This document shows, piece after piece, positions 53,770 to 61,495 of a stretch of DNA of 64,000 nt; position 1 is the stretch's first letter, and each line of letters starts with the position of its first letter. Location of the stretch: positions 655,243 to 719,242 of the forward strand of contig NZ_FNDR01000002.1 of NCBI RefSeq assembly GCF_900099805.1, in the 5' to 3' direction. The DNA is from Variovorax sp. OV700. GTDB taxonomy: Bacteria > Pseudomonadota > Gammaproteobacteria > Burkholderiales > Burkholderiaceae_C. The notes below the pieces were generated by a model, which saw only the letters and a program-made list of their open reading frames with translations, was not told the DNA's origin and did not search any database. The translations under genes were made by a program, and so were the position numbers.

Positions 53770-54810
53770 ATGGTCATTCGTACACAAAAAACGAGTTCAA
53801 CGCGGTCGATTCTCAGAGGGATCGCAGCCGCACTTTCCTGTGGCCTGGTCCTGGCAGCGAGCCATGCGCAAGCGCAGATCAGGGACCACAAGGTCAAGCT
53901 TGCATTTGTCACGGCCGCTGACACGGGCGCACTCAACGGCGTCGACAAGTTCGTCGAACTCGTGAAGCAAAAGAGCGGCGGCAAGATCGAGATCAAGGTG
54001 TTCCCCAACGGCACACTCGGAGGCGACGTCCAGATGATCTCCTCCTTGCAGGGCGGCACCATCGACATGAGCGTGATGGGTACCAATGCGCTCGTCGGCG
54101 TCGTCAAGGAATTCGGACTTCTCGATTTCCCGTTCCTGCTCGACAACGACAAGGAAGCGTCGAGCCTGATCGATGGGCCCGTGGGCAAGCAGATGTTCGA
54201 CAAGCTCGCAGCAAAGGGCGTGGTCGGCATGCCGATCTCGGCCTTCGGGTTCCGACATCTCCACAACAGCAAACGGCCCATCAACAAGGCGGACGACATC
54301 CAAGGCCTGAAGCTGCGCGTCATCCAGAGCCCTGTGTACGTCGACCTGATGGGCGCACTGGGCGCCAATCCCGTGGCCATGTCGTTCACGGAGGTTTACA
54401 ACGCGATGGAGCAGAAGGCCATCGACGGCATGACCAACACCGCGCCGATCGCGTCGAGCATGAAAGCGTACGAAGTGCAGAAGTACATGTCTTTGACAGC
54501 GCACATGTACAACTACATCGTTCTGCTCGTCAGCGGAAAGAGCTGGGATCGGTTCAACGCCGACGAGAAGGCGCTGATCATCCAAGCCGCGATGGAGGCG
54601 AAGGAGTTCCAGCGAAAGAAGATTCCGGAGTACACCTCCCAAGCACTGGCGGTGCTCGCCAAGAACGGCATGGTCGTGAATGACGTGTCGACGGCCGAAC
54701 GCGCCAGGCTGCGCGAGAAGGCCAAACCGGTCGTCGACAAGTACGCCGGTGTCGTTGGCGAAGCGCTGGTCAAGGAAGCCCACGCGGAACTGGCCAAGCT
54801 GCGCAAGTGA
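53770..54810 (+). CDS. dctP: TRAP transporter periplasmic receptor DctP
   Basis: A DctP-family receptor of 346 residues. Signal peptide RSILRGIAAALSCGLVLAAS with AQAQ cleavage. Fold markers: IEIKVFPNGTLGGDVQMISS, IDMSVMGTNALVG, GFRHLHNSKRPI, the carboxylate-binding Arg in GLKLRVIQSPVYVDLMGALG and MSFTEVYNAMEQKAIDG. ATG 53770 has GGAG six bases upstream. The ligand is an organic acid. Confidence 0.92.
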   Translation: MVIRTQKTSSTRSILRGIAAALSCGLVLAASHAQAQIRDHKVKLAFVTAADTGALNGVDKFVELVKQKSGGKIEIKVFPNGTLGGDVQMISSLQGGTIDMSVMGTNALVGVVKEFGLLDFPFLLDNDKEASSLIDGPVGKQMFDKLAAKGVVGMPISAFGFRHLHNSKRPINKADDIQGLKLRVIQSPVYVDLMGALGANPVAMSFTEVYNAMEQKAIDGMTNTAPIASSMKAYEVQKYMSLTAHMYNYIVLLVSGKSWDRFNADEKALIIQAAMEAKEFQRKKIPEYTSQALAVLAKNGMVVNDVSTAERARLREKAKPVVDKYAGVVGEALVKEAHAELAKLRK

Positions 54811-54827
54811 TCGACTGGAGTCCCATC

Positions 54828-55388
54828 GTGAACAGACTCGTCGACGCCCTTTGCCGTCTCTTCGAAACACTCTTGGTCATCTTGCTTGCACTGATGGTGA
54901 TCCTGGTGTTCGGCAACGTGGTCCTGCGATACGCGATGAACTCGGGCATCGCAGTGAGCGAAGAAGTCTCGAGGTGGCTGTTCGTCTGGATGGTTTTCCT
55001 GGGCGCTGTCGTTGCGCTGAAGGAGCACGGACATCTGGGAACCGACATGCTGGTTTCGCGCCTGCCGCTCGTGGGGAAAAAGGTATTCGCGGTGGTTGCC
55101 CACTTGATGATGCTCTATGCCACCTGGCTGCTGTTCTCGGGCAGCTGGGCCCAGGTCCTCATCAATCGCGAGGTACTGGCACCCGTGTCCGGTGCCTCGA
55201 TGGCAATCTTCTACGGATCCGGTCTGGTCTTCGCAGGATGCAGTGCGCTCCTCCTGCTGATGCAGCTCTGGCTGATCGTCTCGGGCACCGCCACTGAAGC
55301 TGATCTGAGCATGAGCCAGGAAAGCGAAGAGATGGCCCAGCTTGAAGCGCTGCACCTCGATCAGAGCCAGCCCTTCAAGAAGCAATGA
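54828..55388 (+). CDS. dctQ: TRAP transporter small membrane subunit DctQ
   Basis: A four-helix membrane protein (186 residues). The family motif is VLRYAMNSGIAVSEEVSRWL, then FVWMVFLGAVVALKEHGHLG. GTG 54828 is preferred, with GGAG 7 bp upstream. A GTG at 54807 that overlaps the dctP stop is possible. The hydrophilic tail after residue 160 is longer than usual and acidic. Confidence 0.9.
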   Translation: MNRLVDALCRLFETLLVILLALMVILVFGNVVLRYAMNSGIAVSEEVSRWLFVWMVFLGAVVALKEHGHLGTDMLVSRLPLVGKKVFAVVAHLMMLYATWLLFSGSWAQVLINREVLAPVSGASMAIFYGSGLVFAGCSALLLLMQLWLIVSGTATEADLSMSQESEEMAQLEALHLDQSQPFKKQ

Positions 55389-55407
55389 GCGCGCGGAGAC
55401 ATACGAC

Positions 55408-56688
55408 ATGACCATATTCATCTTCATCGGCTCGCTGCTCGGCGTGATGGCACTGGGCGTCCCGATCGCCTATGCCCTGCTTCTCTCTGGCGTGGCCCTG
55501 ATGTGGCACCTGGACATCTTCGACGCGCAGATCCTGGCCCAGAACGTCATCAACGGCGCCGATTCGTTCCCGCTGTTGGCCGTGCCTTTCTTCATGCTTG
55601 CGGGCGAGATCATGAACGTCGGGGGTCTTTCACGACGCATCGTCAACCTGGCGCTCCAACTCGTCGGTCATCGACGCGGTGGCCTTGGCTACGTGGCCAT
55701 TGTGGCAGCCTGCATCATGGCGGCGCTGTCGGGCTCCGCCGTGGCAGACACGGCCGCGCTGGCTGCGCTGTTGCTGCCGATGATGGTACGGGCGGGTCAT
55801 GACAAGGGCCGCGCAGGCGGGCTCATTGCATCCGCAGGCATCATCGCCCCGATCATTCCACCATCCATTGGCTTTGTGATCTTCGGCGTTGCGGCCAATG
55901 TATCGATCTCCAAACTGTTCCTGGCTGGCATCGTGCCGGGGCTGCTGATGGGATTGAGCATCGCCATCACGTGGTACCTGGTGGCCAGCAAGGAGGACAT
56001 CGTTCCGCCGCCTAAGGCAACCTGGCCAGAGCGCGTTCAAGCGCTGAAGGAGTCCACCTGGGCACTGGTGCTACCAATCATCGTCATCGTGGGCTTGAAG
56101 TTCGGAGTCTTCACGCCGACGGAAGCGGCTGTCGTTGCCGCCGTGTATGCGCTGCTGGTGTCTACGTTGGTGTACCGTGAACTTTCACTGAAGCAACTGT
56201 ATGGCGTGTTCGCGAGTGCCGCGAAGACGACGGCGGTAATCATGTTCTTGACCGCGGCGGCAATGGTCTCGGCCTGGCTCATCACAGTCGCCGATATCCC
56301 GGCGCAGACGGTGGATCTGCTGAAACCCTTCATGAGCAATCAGACAATGCTGCTGATCGCCATCATGGTGCTGGTCATGTTGGTCGGAACGGCGATGGAC
56401 ATGATCCCGACCGTCCTCATTCTCACGCCCGTGCTGATGCCCGTCATCAAGGCCGCTGGCATCGATCCGATCTACTTCGGTGTTCTCTTCATCATGAACA
56501 ATGCCATTGGCCTGATCACGCCGCCAGTGGGTACGGTGCTGAACGTGGTGGCTGGAGTCGGCCGGATGAAGCTGGACGAAGTCACCAAAGGTGTACTCCC
56601 TTTCATGCTCGCGGAGTTCATCGTGATGTTCGTTCTGGTGTTTTTTCCGTGGCTCGTAACAGGCCCGGCGAGGTGGTTGGGCGGTTGA
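55408..56688 (+). CDS. dctM: TRAP transporter large permease DctM
   Basis: The ion-coupled transporter subunit (426 residues) with about 12 hydrophobic segments. Motifs: GVPIAYALLLSGVALMWHL, LAVPFFMLAGEIMNVGGLSR, SGSAVADTAALAALLLPMM and GLITPPVGTVLNVVAG. ATG 55408 is chosen, with GGAG upstream. Together with DctP and DctQ it makes a complete sodium-driven importer. Confidence 0.92.
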   Translation: MTIFIFIGSLLGVMALGVPIAYALLLSGVALMWHLDIFDAQILAQNVINGADSFPLLAVPFFMLAGEIMNVGGLSRRIVNLALQLVGHRRGGLGYVAIVAACIMAALSGSAVADTAALAALLLPMMVRAGHDKGRAGGLIASAGIIAPIIPPSIGFVIFGVAANVSISKLFLAGIVPGLLMGLSIAITWYLVASKEDIVPPPKATWPERVQALKESTWALVLPIIVIVGLKFGVFTPTEAAVVAAVYALLVSTLVYRELSLKQLYGVFASAAKTTAVIMFLTAAAMVSAWLITVADIPAQTVDLLKPFMSNQTMLLIAIMVLVMLVGTAMDMIPTVLILTPVLMPVIKAAGIDPIYFGVLFIMNNAIGLITPPVGTVLNVVAGVGRMKLDEVTKGVLPFMLAEFIVMFVLVFFPWLVTGPARWLGG

Positions 56689-57043
56689 TTGGGTGAAATT
56701 TCTCAAGCTGTAAACCGATTACGCCGGGAAGCGTGAACAGCTCGAGGCAGGGCTTGTCATTTGGCGATTGACGACTACTCGCACCCGGGCTTAAGCCAGA
56801 TGCTGCTTGACGAGGTCAACCAGCGCCTGCGCCTTCCCGCTGGCAGTGCTGCGCGACCACAAGACCTTGGACGTCAAGGTCCAGGAGGTAATGATCGACA
56901 GGCTCAGACTATAAGTCGCGCCGTTTCGCCGGCCCGCCGCTCTGCCTGGGCATTGCAGCGAAGTCCCGCAGGATCATCGCCACTCCAGCCCCAAAAGGTC
57001 GGCGGCGTTCTACTCCGACACGAAGCGCCGGTCAGGATGCCAG
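56689..57043. other. 355 bp gap containing a probable regulator tail (56791-56925, minus strand)
   Basis: On the minus strand a 45-codon frame ends with SKVLWSRSTASGKAQALVDL and VKQHLA, then TAA at 56791. This has the look of the last helix of a LysR regulator. No intact body lies upstream, so it would be a relic. The rest of the gap has no recognisable gene and no clear terminator after dctM. Confidence 0.4.
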
Positions 57044-58183
57044 TCATTGCTGAACCCTGCCGCCGTTGCTAACGATCGAAAGCTCGACGAACTTCGAACC
57101 GCTGCGCGCGCCGCTGCCGAAACCGATGACGTAGTCCCCGAGGTCGTAGTCGTTCATCGCATTGAGGGTGGCGATCATGCCTTCGCGCGTGGGAGTGCGG
57201 CCCTGGCGCTGCACGGCTTCCACGATCACGCGCCCGGCGATGTAGCCCTCCATCATCACGTAGCTTTTCGGTTCCTTCGGCTTTTGCTGGGCCACGGCTT
57301 CGGTGAACTCGCGCACCAGGCGGCTGGTGTTCTTGTAGGGATTCGGAGTGACCTGGGAGATGACCACGCCCTTTAGGTGGTCATCTCCCAGCCGCTGCGA
57401 CAGTTGCTCGATGTCCGCGCCCGAGTACGCGAAGAGCTGCGCCGTGCCGCCGCTGAGACGGTAGGCCTCGATGAAGGCCGCGGTCGGGGCGCCGTTGACC
57501 ACCAGGATGATGGCTTGGGGCGCAGCCTTGGTGAACATCTGCACCGCATCGGCAATCGATGTGTTCGCGCTCCGGTTGCCGCTCGCATAGGAAGCGCGCG
57601 CCAGGAAGCGGACCTTGGCCTGCGCGGCCGCCTGGTCGGCCGCCGCGACGATCGCATCGCCCCCCGGGCCCGCCTCGTAAAGCAGGCCCAGCTTGGTGAC
57701 GCCCACGGTCGCCAACTGGTTCGTGAGCTTGGCCAGCTCGCTCGGAATGTCGGCGCGCACGTTGAAAAGCTGCGCGTGCGCAGGCGCGATGTCGCTCGTG
57801 CGGTAACCCACGAGCGCGATATGCTGCTGCTCCAGCAGTCGCGAGGCCAGCAGTTCGCGCAGATTCTGGCTTCCGAAGTAGCCCGCCAGCACCAGCGGGC
57901 GCTTTTCGGTGAGCAGCTTGCGGGTCTGTTCAACGGTGGATTCCGGGCGGCTGCCATCGTCCTCGGTCGTCAGTGCGAAGGTGTGGCCGTTCATGCCGCC
58001 TCGGCGATTCGCAGCCTCGAACGCCAGACGCAAGCCGGCGGCATAGCCCATCCCCTGCTTGGCTTCCAGCCCGCGAATGGGTGCTACCTGTGCCACCAGT
58101 ACCTCAAGGGCACATGCATTGCTCATCGCCGCCGTCGCGATTGCCATGCCTGTGAGCCACTGTGCGAGTCCACCGTGTTTCAT
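57044..58183 (-). CDS. Orphan Liv-type ABC transporter periplasmic receptor
   Basis: A peripla_BP_6 protein of 379 residues. Signal peptide LAQWLTGMAIATAAMSNACA, then LEVLVAQVAPIRGLEAKQGM, AANRRGGMNGHTFALTTEDD and later KSYVMMEGYIAGRVIVEAVQ. AGAGGA precedes ATG 58183. No permease or ATPase is next to it. Receptors of this subtype also occur beside sensors and secretion clusters, so it may act in sensing and not transport (inference). Confidence 0.85.
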   Translation of the reverse strand: MKHGGLAQWLTGMAIATAAMSNACALEVLVAQVAPIRGLEAKQGMGYAAGLRLAFEAANRRGGMNGHTFALTTEDDGSRPESTVEQTRKLLTEKRPLVLAGYFGSQNLRELLASRLLEQQHIALVGYRTSDIAPAHAQLFNVRADIPSELAKLTNQLATVGVTKLGLLYEAGPGGDAIVAAADQAAAQAKVRFLARASYASGNRSANTSIADAVQMFTKAAPQAIILVVNGAPTAAFIEAYRLSGGTAQLFAYSGADIEQLSQRLGDDHLKGVVISQVTPNPYKNTSRLVREFTEAVAQQKPKEPKSYVMMEGYIAGRVIVEAVQRQGRTPTREGMIATLNAMNDYDLGDYVIGFGSGARSGSKFVELSIVSNGGRVQQ

Positions 58184-58531
58184 GGCCAGTTTCCTCTTTT
58201 GTATTAATGAGCGTGGAATATATGCAACATATTGATACGTCATCCAAGGGGAATCCCGAATGACTGTTCGCTCGCATGAGCTGCTGCAGGATTGCGAACC
58301 GAACCCTCTGGGCGCACATCGTTAATCAGGTCTGCTGGTGGCACGCGGCGCTTCGGTTTCACCGCGAGCAGCTCAAGGACCGATTCGCACCAAGCGCACA
58401 TCCGCTGGCAAGGCCTGGTCCGCGAAGGGGTCGCCTGTCACGTATCCCAGCTGTGCGGGCTCCTCAGTGGGAACAGGGCCGCAAGGGTAGCGCTCTTGAG
58501 CGATGCTGCTGAAGTCATGGCACGCGCCCTG
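58184..58531. other. Gap with a possibly coding relic on the plus strand
   Basis: A plus-strand frame from 58292 contains RWQGLVREGVACHVSQLCGL and then RAARVALLSDAAEVMARALL, which have protein-like composition, but there is no usual start and the frame enters the immunity gene antisense. No family was recognised. The rest holds the promoter of the receptor gene at 58183. Confidence 0.3.
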
Positions 58532-58960
58532 CTACGTCGAAGCCCCGTCGTTTTCGCGGCCGGGCTCCCGAATGACATAGCGGTCGTTCTCGTCCAGCTC
58601 GTCAGGGTCTACCAAGACAACCGAACATTGGCCGGTATTGGAGACGCGAATGAATGAATACGGATTCGCTGTTTCGTCGTTCGCCAGGAGCAAAGATCTA
58701 TCGAGCGTCCGAGCCAATCGAGCGGCCGCCTCGGGAACGTCAGGGCGCGGCAAGGCCTCGGGGAGATAGAGGGTGATAAGTTGCGAGTAGCTGTCTACAG
58801 AATGAGGTTCAACGACGCATGTGACGGGCGCATCTTCGACTTCTCTGATGCTGTGGACAACCTCCACGCTCTCGGTGGAGACGTTGAGCATTGCCGCTAT
58901 GCAACGCTGCAGGAGGCCATCATCGGCAGGGCTTTCCAAGGAGGCATCAAACCAGATCAT
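58532..58960 (-). CDS. Presumed immunity protein of the T6SS effector
   Basis: A small acidic cytoplasmic protein (142 residues, MIWFDASLESPADDGLLQRC) with no signal peptide or membrane segment. Its ATG overlaps the stop of the effector gene (ATGA), the normal place for a cognate immunity gene. No known immunity family was recognised. The role is inferred from place and size alone. Confidence 0.6.
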   Translation of the reverse strand: MIWFDASLESPADDGLLQRCIAAMLNVSTESVEVVHSIREVEDAPVTCVVEPHSVDSYSQLITLYLPEALPRPDVPEAAARLARTLDRSLLLANDETANPYSFIRVSNTGQCSVVLVDPDELDENDRYVIREPGRENDGAST

Positions 58961-59979
58961 TGTCCGAGTCTCCAGATTTCGAGCGCTCGTTGAGCAGTCA
59001 TATCGTTGGTTGTACGAATCGCATTTTGCATCGCCTGCGGTGTGTTGCCTTGTGAATTGAAGATTCCCAGCGCCTTGAACTCACCGCGGTCGAGCGGATG
59101 GAAACCCGGTCCGCTGTGCGGCACCAGATGGTTGTCAAAACGCTGATACGTTCTTCCGTTGACCGTGTACAGGTTCCCGTTTCTTGTGCCCTGCCCGTTG
59201 TTGATGGCCTCGACGTCAGCCTTCATATCCACAGACGGGTCGGCCACGGTATTTTTTTCCTTGGGTCGGCTGTTTTCCTTGACTCCGCGAATGCTGTGCC
59301 GCGAGGTGAGGGGCGGCTTGAAATTCCAGACTCTCTTCGGCCCGATATACAAGCCACTGGTTTGCTGAGGCGGCAACGGCCGAAGCTGCTGACCCTTTGC
59401 TGCGAACGTCGCTGCACCAGCTCCCAGCACGCCCGCTGTCGCCAAGCCCGCCTGCGCGGCCACGGTTTCATTCGCACCGAGCCATCGCGCACCCAAAACT
59501 CCGGGTATCGACGTCGGCATCAAGGCCATGCCCAAGTTGTTTCCCGAACGCCGGAAGAGCTCCCTTTCCGGCTCGCTCATGTAGTCGGCAGGCATGGTCT
59601 TGTAGGGCGCGCTCACGTCGTACAGAGACTGAACCTTGTTCACCGCCCCACGCAACTGGACCGCGTCCTCCGCGCTCAACGCCAGCTCGCCTCTGTCATA
59701 GGCTATCAACTGGTCGCGAGCCCGCGTGTACTTGGCCTCCTCGAGTTGGCTCGGCCATTGCTTGCATTCCTGGTAGCGCGCATTGATGACCCACGGATCG
59801 CGCCAGGACTCGTCCTTTGTGGCGATCCACTGGATCCAGCCCATCGCGCTCTCCGCTTCCCGGACATCACTCCAGATCCTTTCACAGTCCTTCTTTTGAA
59901 GCATCCTGGGCGGTGTGGGCACCACCTGCGTATGCAAGCGACCGATGGTTCCGTTGCCGCTGAATGGTGTGTCGCCCAT
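58957..59979 (-). CDS. T6SS effector with unassigned C-terminal domain
   Basis: A 340-residue protein whose ATG shares its A with the TGA of the tip gene (TGATG). Residues 1-150 are polar and helical. A Gly/Ala-rich hydrophobic stretch lies at about 165-200 (AGLATAGVLGAGAATFAAKG). A basic linker follows (KENSRPKEKN), then a compact C-terminal domain of about 85 residues with NGNLYTVNGRTYQRF and SGPGFHPLDRGEFKALGIFN. That last pattern seems shared with tails of large polymorphic toxins, but its activity is unknown to me. Place, size and the following small gene all suggest an antibacterial toxin. Confidence 0.65.
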   Translation of the reverse strand: MGDTPFSGNGTIGRLHTQVVPTPPRMLQKKDCERIWSDVREAESAMGWIQWIATKDESWRDPWVINARYQECKQWPSQLEEAKYTRARDQLIAYDRGELALSAEDAVQLRGAVNKVQSLYDVSAPYKTMPADYMSEPERELFRRSGNNLGMALMPTSIPGVLGARWLGANETVAAQAGLATAGVLGAGAATFAAKGQQLRPLPPQQTSGLYIGPKRVWNFKPPLTSRHSIRGVKENSRPKEKNTVADPSVDMKADVEAINNGQGTRNGNLYTVNGRTYQRFDNHLVPHSGPGFHPLDRGEFKALGIFNSQGNTPQAMQNAIRTTNDMTAQRALEIWRLGQ

Positions 59980-60329
59980 CAGCCCGCTGCTCCGTTCATC
60001 TCGCAGAGATCGCCATGGCGCGCTGCCGCCCGGCTTTCCACGAAAACGGTCTTTGAACCCGTGATGACCTTGACATTGCCGGCGCCGAGGGAAACACCAG
60101 ATCGCACACCGCTTCCGGCATTGCCCGTCACTCCTTTCACGACGCTGTCGACCATCAGCACTTTTTCGCTGTGCGCGAACACCGAATGCGCATACGCGGC
60201 GCGTTCCGGAGGCAGGATGGCGACGATGTCGAAAGGAACAATTCTGTTGCCGACTTTGCAGAAGTCCGGCGTCACGTTGAGCACCATGAACTGCGTCTCG
60301 GCATCGGCGATGTGCTTTTCCATGGTCAC
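59979..60329 (-). CDS. DUF4150 (PAAR-like) T6SS tip protein
   Basis: A 116-residue DUF4150-type protein (TPDFCKVGNRIVPFDIVAIL, VKGVTGNAGSGVRSGVSLGA, ARHGDLCEMNGAA). Such PAAR-like proteins cap the VgrG spike and carry the effector. The start is taken as GTG 60329, which overlaps the stop of the DUF2169 gene (GTGA) and has GAGGGAG upstream; ATG 60323 is possible. Confidence 0.85.
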   Translation of the reverse strand: MTMEKHIADAETQFMVLNVTPDFCKVGNRIVPFDIVAILPPERAAYAHSVFAHSEKVLMVDSVVKGVTGNAGSGVRSGVSLGAGNVKVITGSKTVFVESRAAARHGDLCEMNGAAG

Positions 60330-61495
60330 GAGAGAACTCCCTCGATGAGGTCTTCGTCACGAACTGCGTTGTCATCGGTCGATTGGTCGCGCAACTCGAC
60401 TGCAACGATGTCGCGCGTTTGATCGAGGGTCAACCGCCAGGTGAGGTGGACCCGCATGTCGTCGAGGTCGATGTGCACGGTATCCAGCTTCATCGCCTCG
60501 CGGTGCCGTTCACCGTTTTCGGCTTCGCATGTGGCTTCGATCCGAACATGGGGCAGTTGCATGTCGATGGCGGACGCGGAGACGAAGAATCCGGCCAGGT
60601 GGATCGCCTCGTCGCCGACGAGCCCGCCAGCGATCACCTGGTCGCCCGGCGCGTACTGGAAAAACCTTTCGTCGAAGTCCGAGGCATAGTCCATGACGGT
60701 CTCGTGTTCGAAGCGCTTGCGCCAAGCGTCGTCGTATGTACCGGCCAAGGCGACACGCGGCTCCCAGAACCGGGCGATCGGCGCCAGTCCAGCCACGAGA
60801 AGATCCTGGTTGCCATCCGGAATGGGGGCATCCGCGTATTCGATCTGCGGTGCCGGCACTGTCTTGCTGTCTTCGTAGCAGTCGCGGGAGTCATCCTTCC
60901 TGGCAGCCGCTCCAAACCAACCTGTGCCGCAAGGATTCTGGCTATACGTGCGAGGTGATGCGGAGGGATCGTCTCCCTTGTCGAACCACCAACCGCCATA
61001 GGCGAGTTCGTAGCGAAGCTGGACCTCGCGCGTAGGCTCGGCATCAGACAGCGCGTGGTGCCCCGGCTCCGGGCCCTCTGTCCAACGCCGGGGCCCCGTC
61101 AGGCGAAGCGTCTTATGCAACAGCAGCTCTCCCCGGCGTTTGACGGTGAGCGCGACGTTCCATGCCTTGCATGCTCGCCGGTCGAAGGTGCGCGCCGCGC
61201 CGGTCACGTACACATCTGTCGCGGGCTTGACCAGCAAGACATCGGTGGCGGCGCGCAGGCTCGACAACTCGGCGCGTGCAGGATCCCAGAATTCGTCCGC
61301 AAGGACTGGTCCTCGGTGCCCTGCAGCGGGCTGCAGGCGGCCCGCCTCGAGAACAAAGCTCGCACAGACAACCACGACGTCGTAAAAGCGTCGGCCCTTG
61401 CCCATCTTGTCGAACTGGAGATGAGGAAACGGCGTCGCATTGCGCACCTGCTGAAGGCGTGGCGCCGGAATTGGCGGTGCCGATGCCGCGCTCAT
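60326..61495 (-). CDS. DUF2169-family T6SS adaptor/chaperone
   Basis: A 389-residue DUF2169 protein: FPHLQFDKMGKGRRFYDVVV, LRYELAYGGWWFDKGD, NPCGTGWFG, PAPQIEYADAPI, LAPIARFWEPRVALAGTYDD and FFQYAPGDQVIAGGLVGDEA. Proteins of this family help load a DUF4150-linked effector onto VgrG. Its ATG overlaps the vgrG stop (ATGA), and the tip and effector genes follow directly. Confidence 0.88.
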   Translation of the reverse strand: MSAASAPPIPAPRLQQVRNATPFPHLQFDKMGKGRRFYDVVVVCASFVLEAGRLQPAAGHRGPVLADEFWDPARAELSSLRAATDVLLVKPATDVYVTGAARTFDRRACKAWNVALTVKRRGELLLHKTLRLTGPRRWTEGPEPGHHALSDAEPTREVQLRYELAYGGWWFDKGDDPSASPRTYSQNPCGTGWFGAAARKDDSRDCYEDSKTVPAPQIEYADAPIPDGNQDLLVAGLAPIARFWEPRVALAGTYDDAWRKRFEHETVMDYASDFDERFFQYAPGDQVIAGGLVGDEAIHLAGFFVSASAIDMQLPHVRIEATCEAENGERHREAMKLDTVHIDLDDMRVHLTWRLTLDQTRDIVAVELRDQSTDDNAVRDEDLIEGVLS

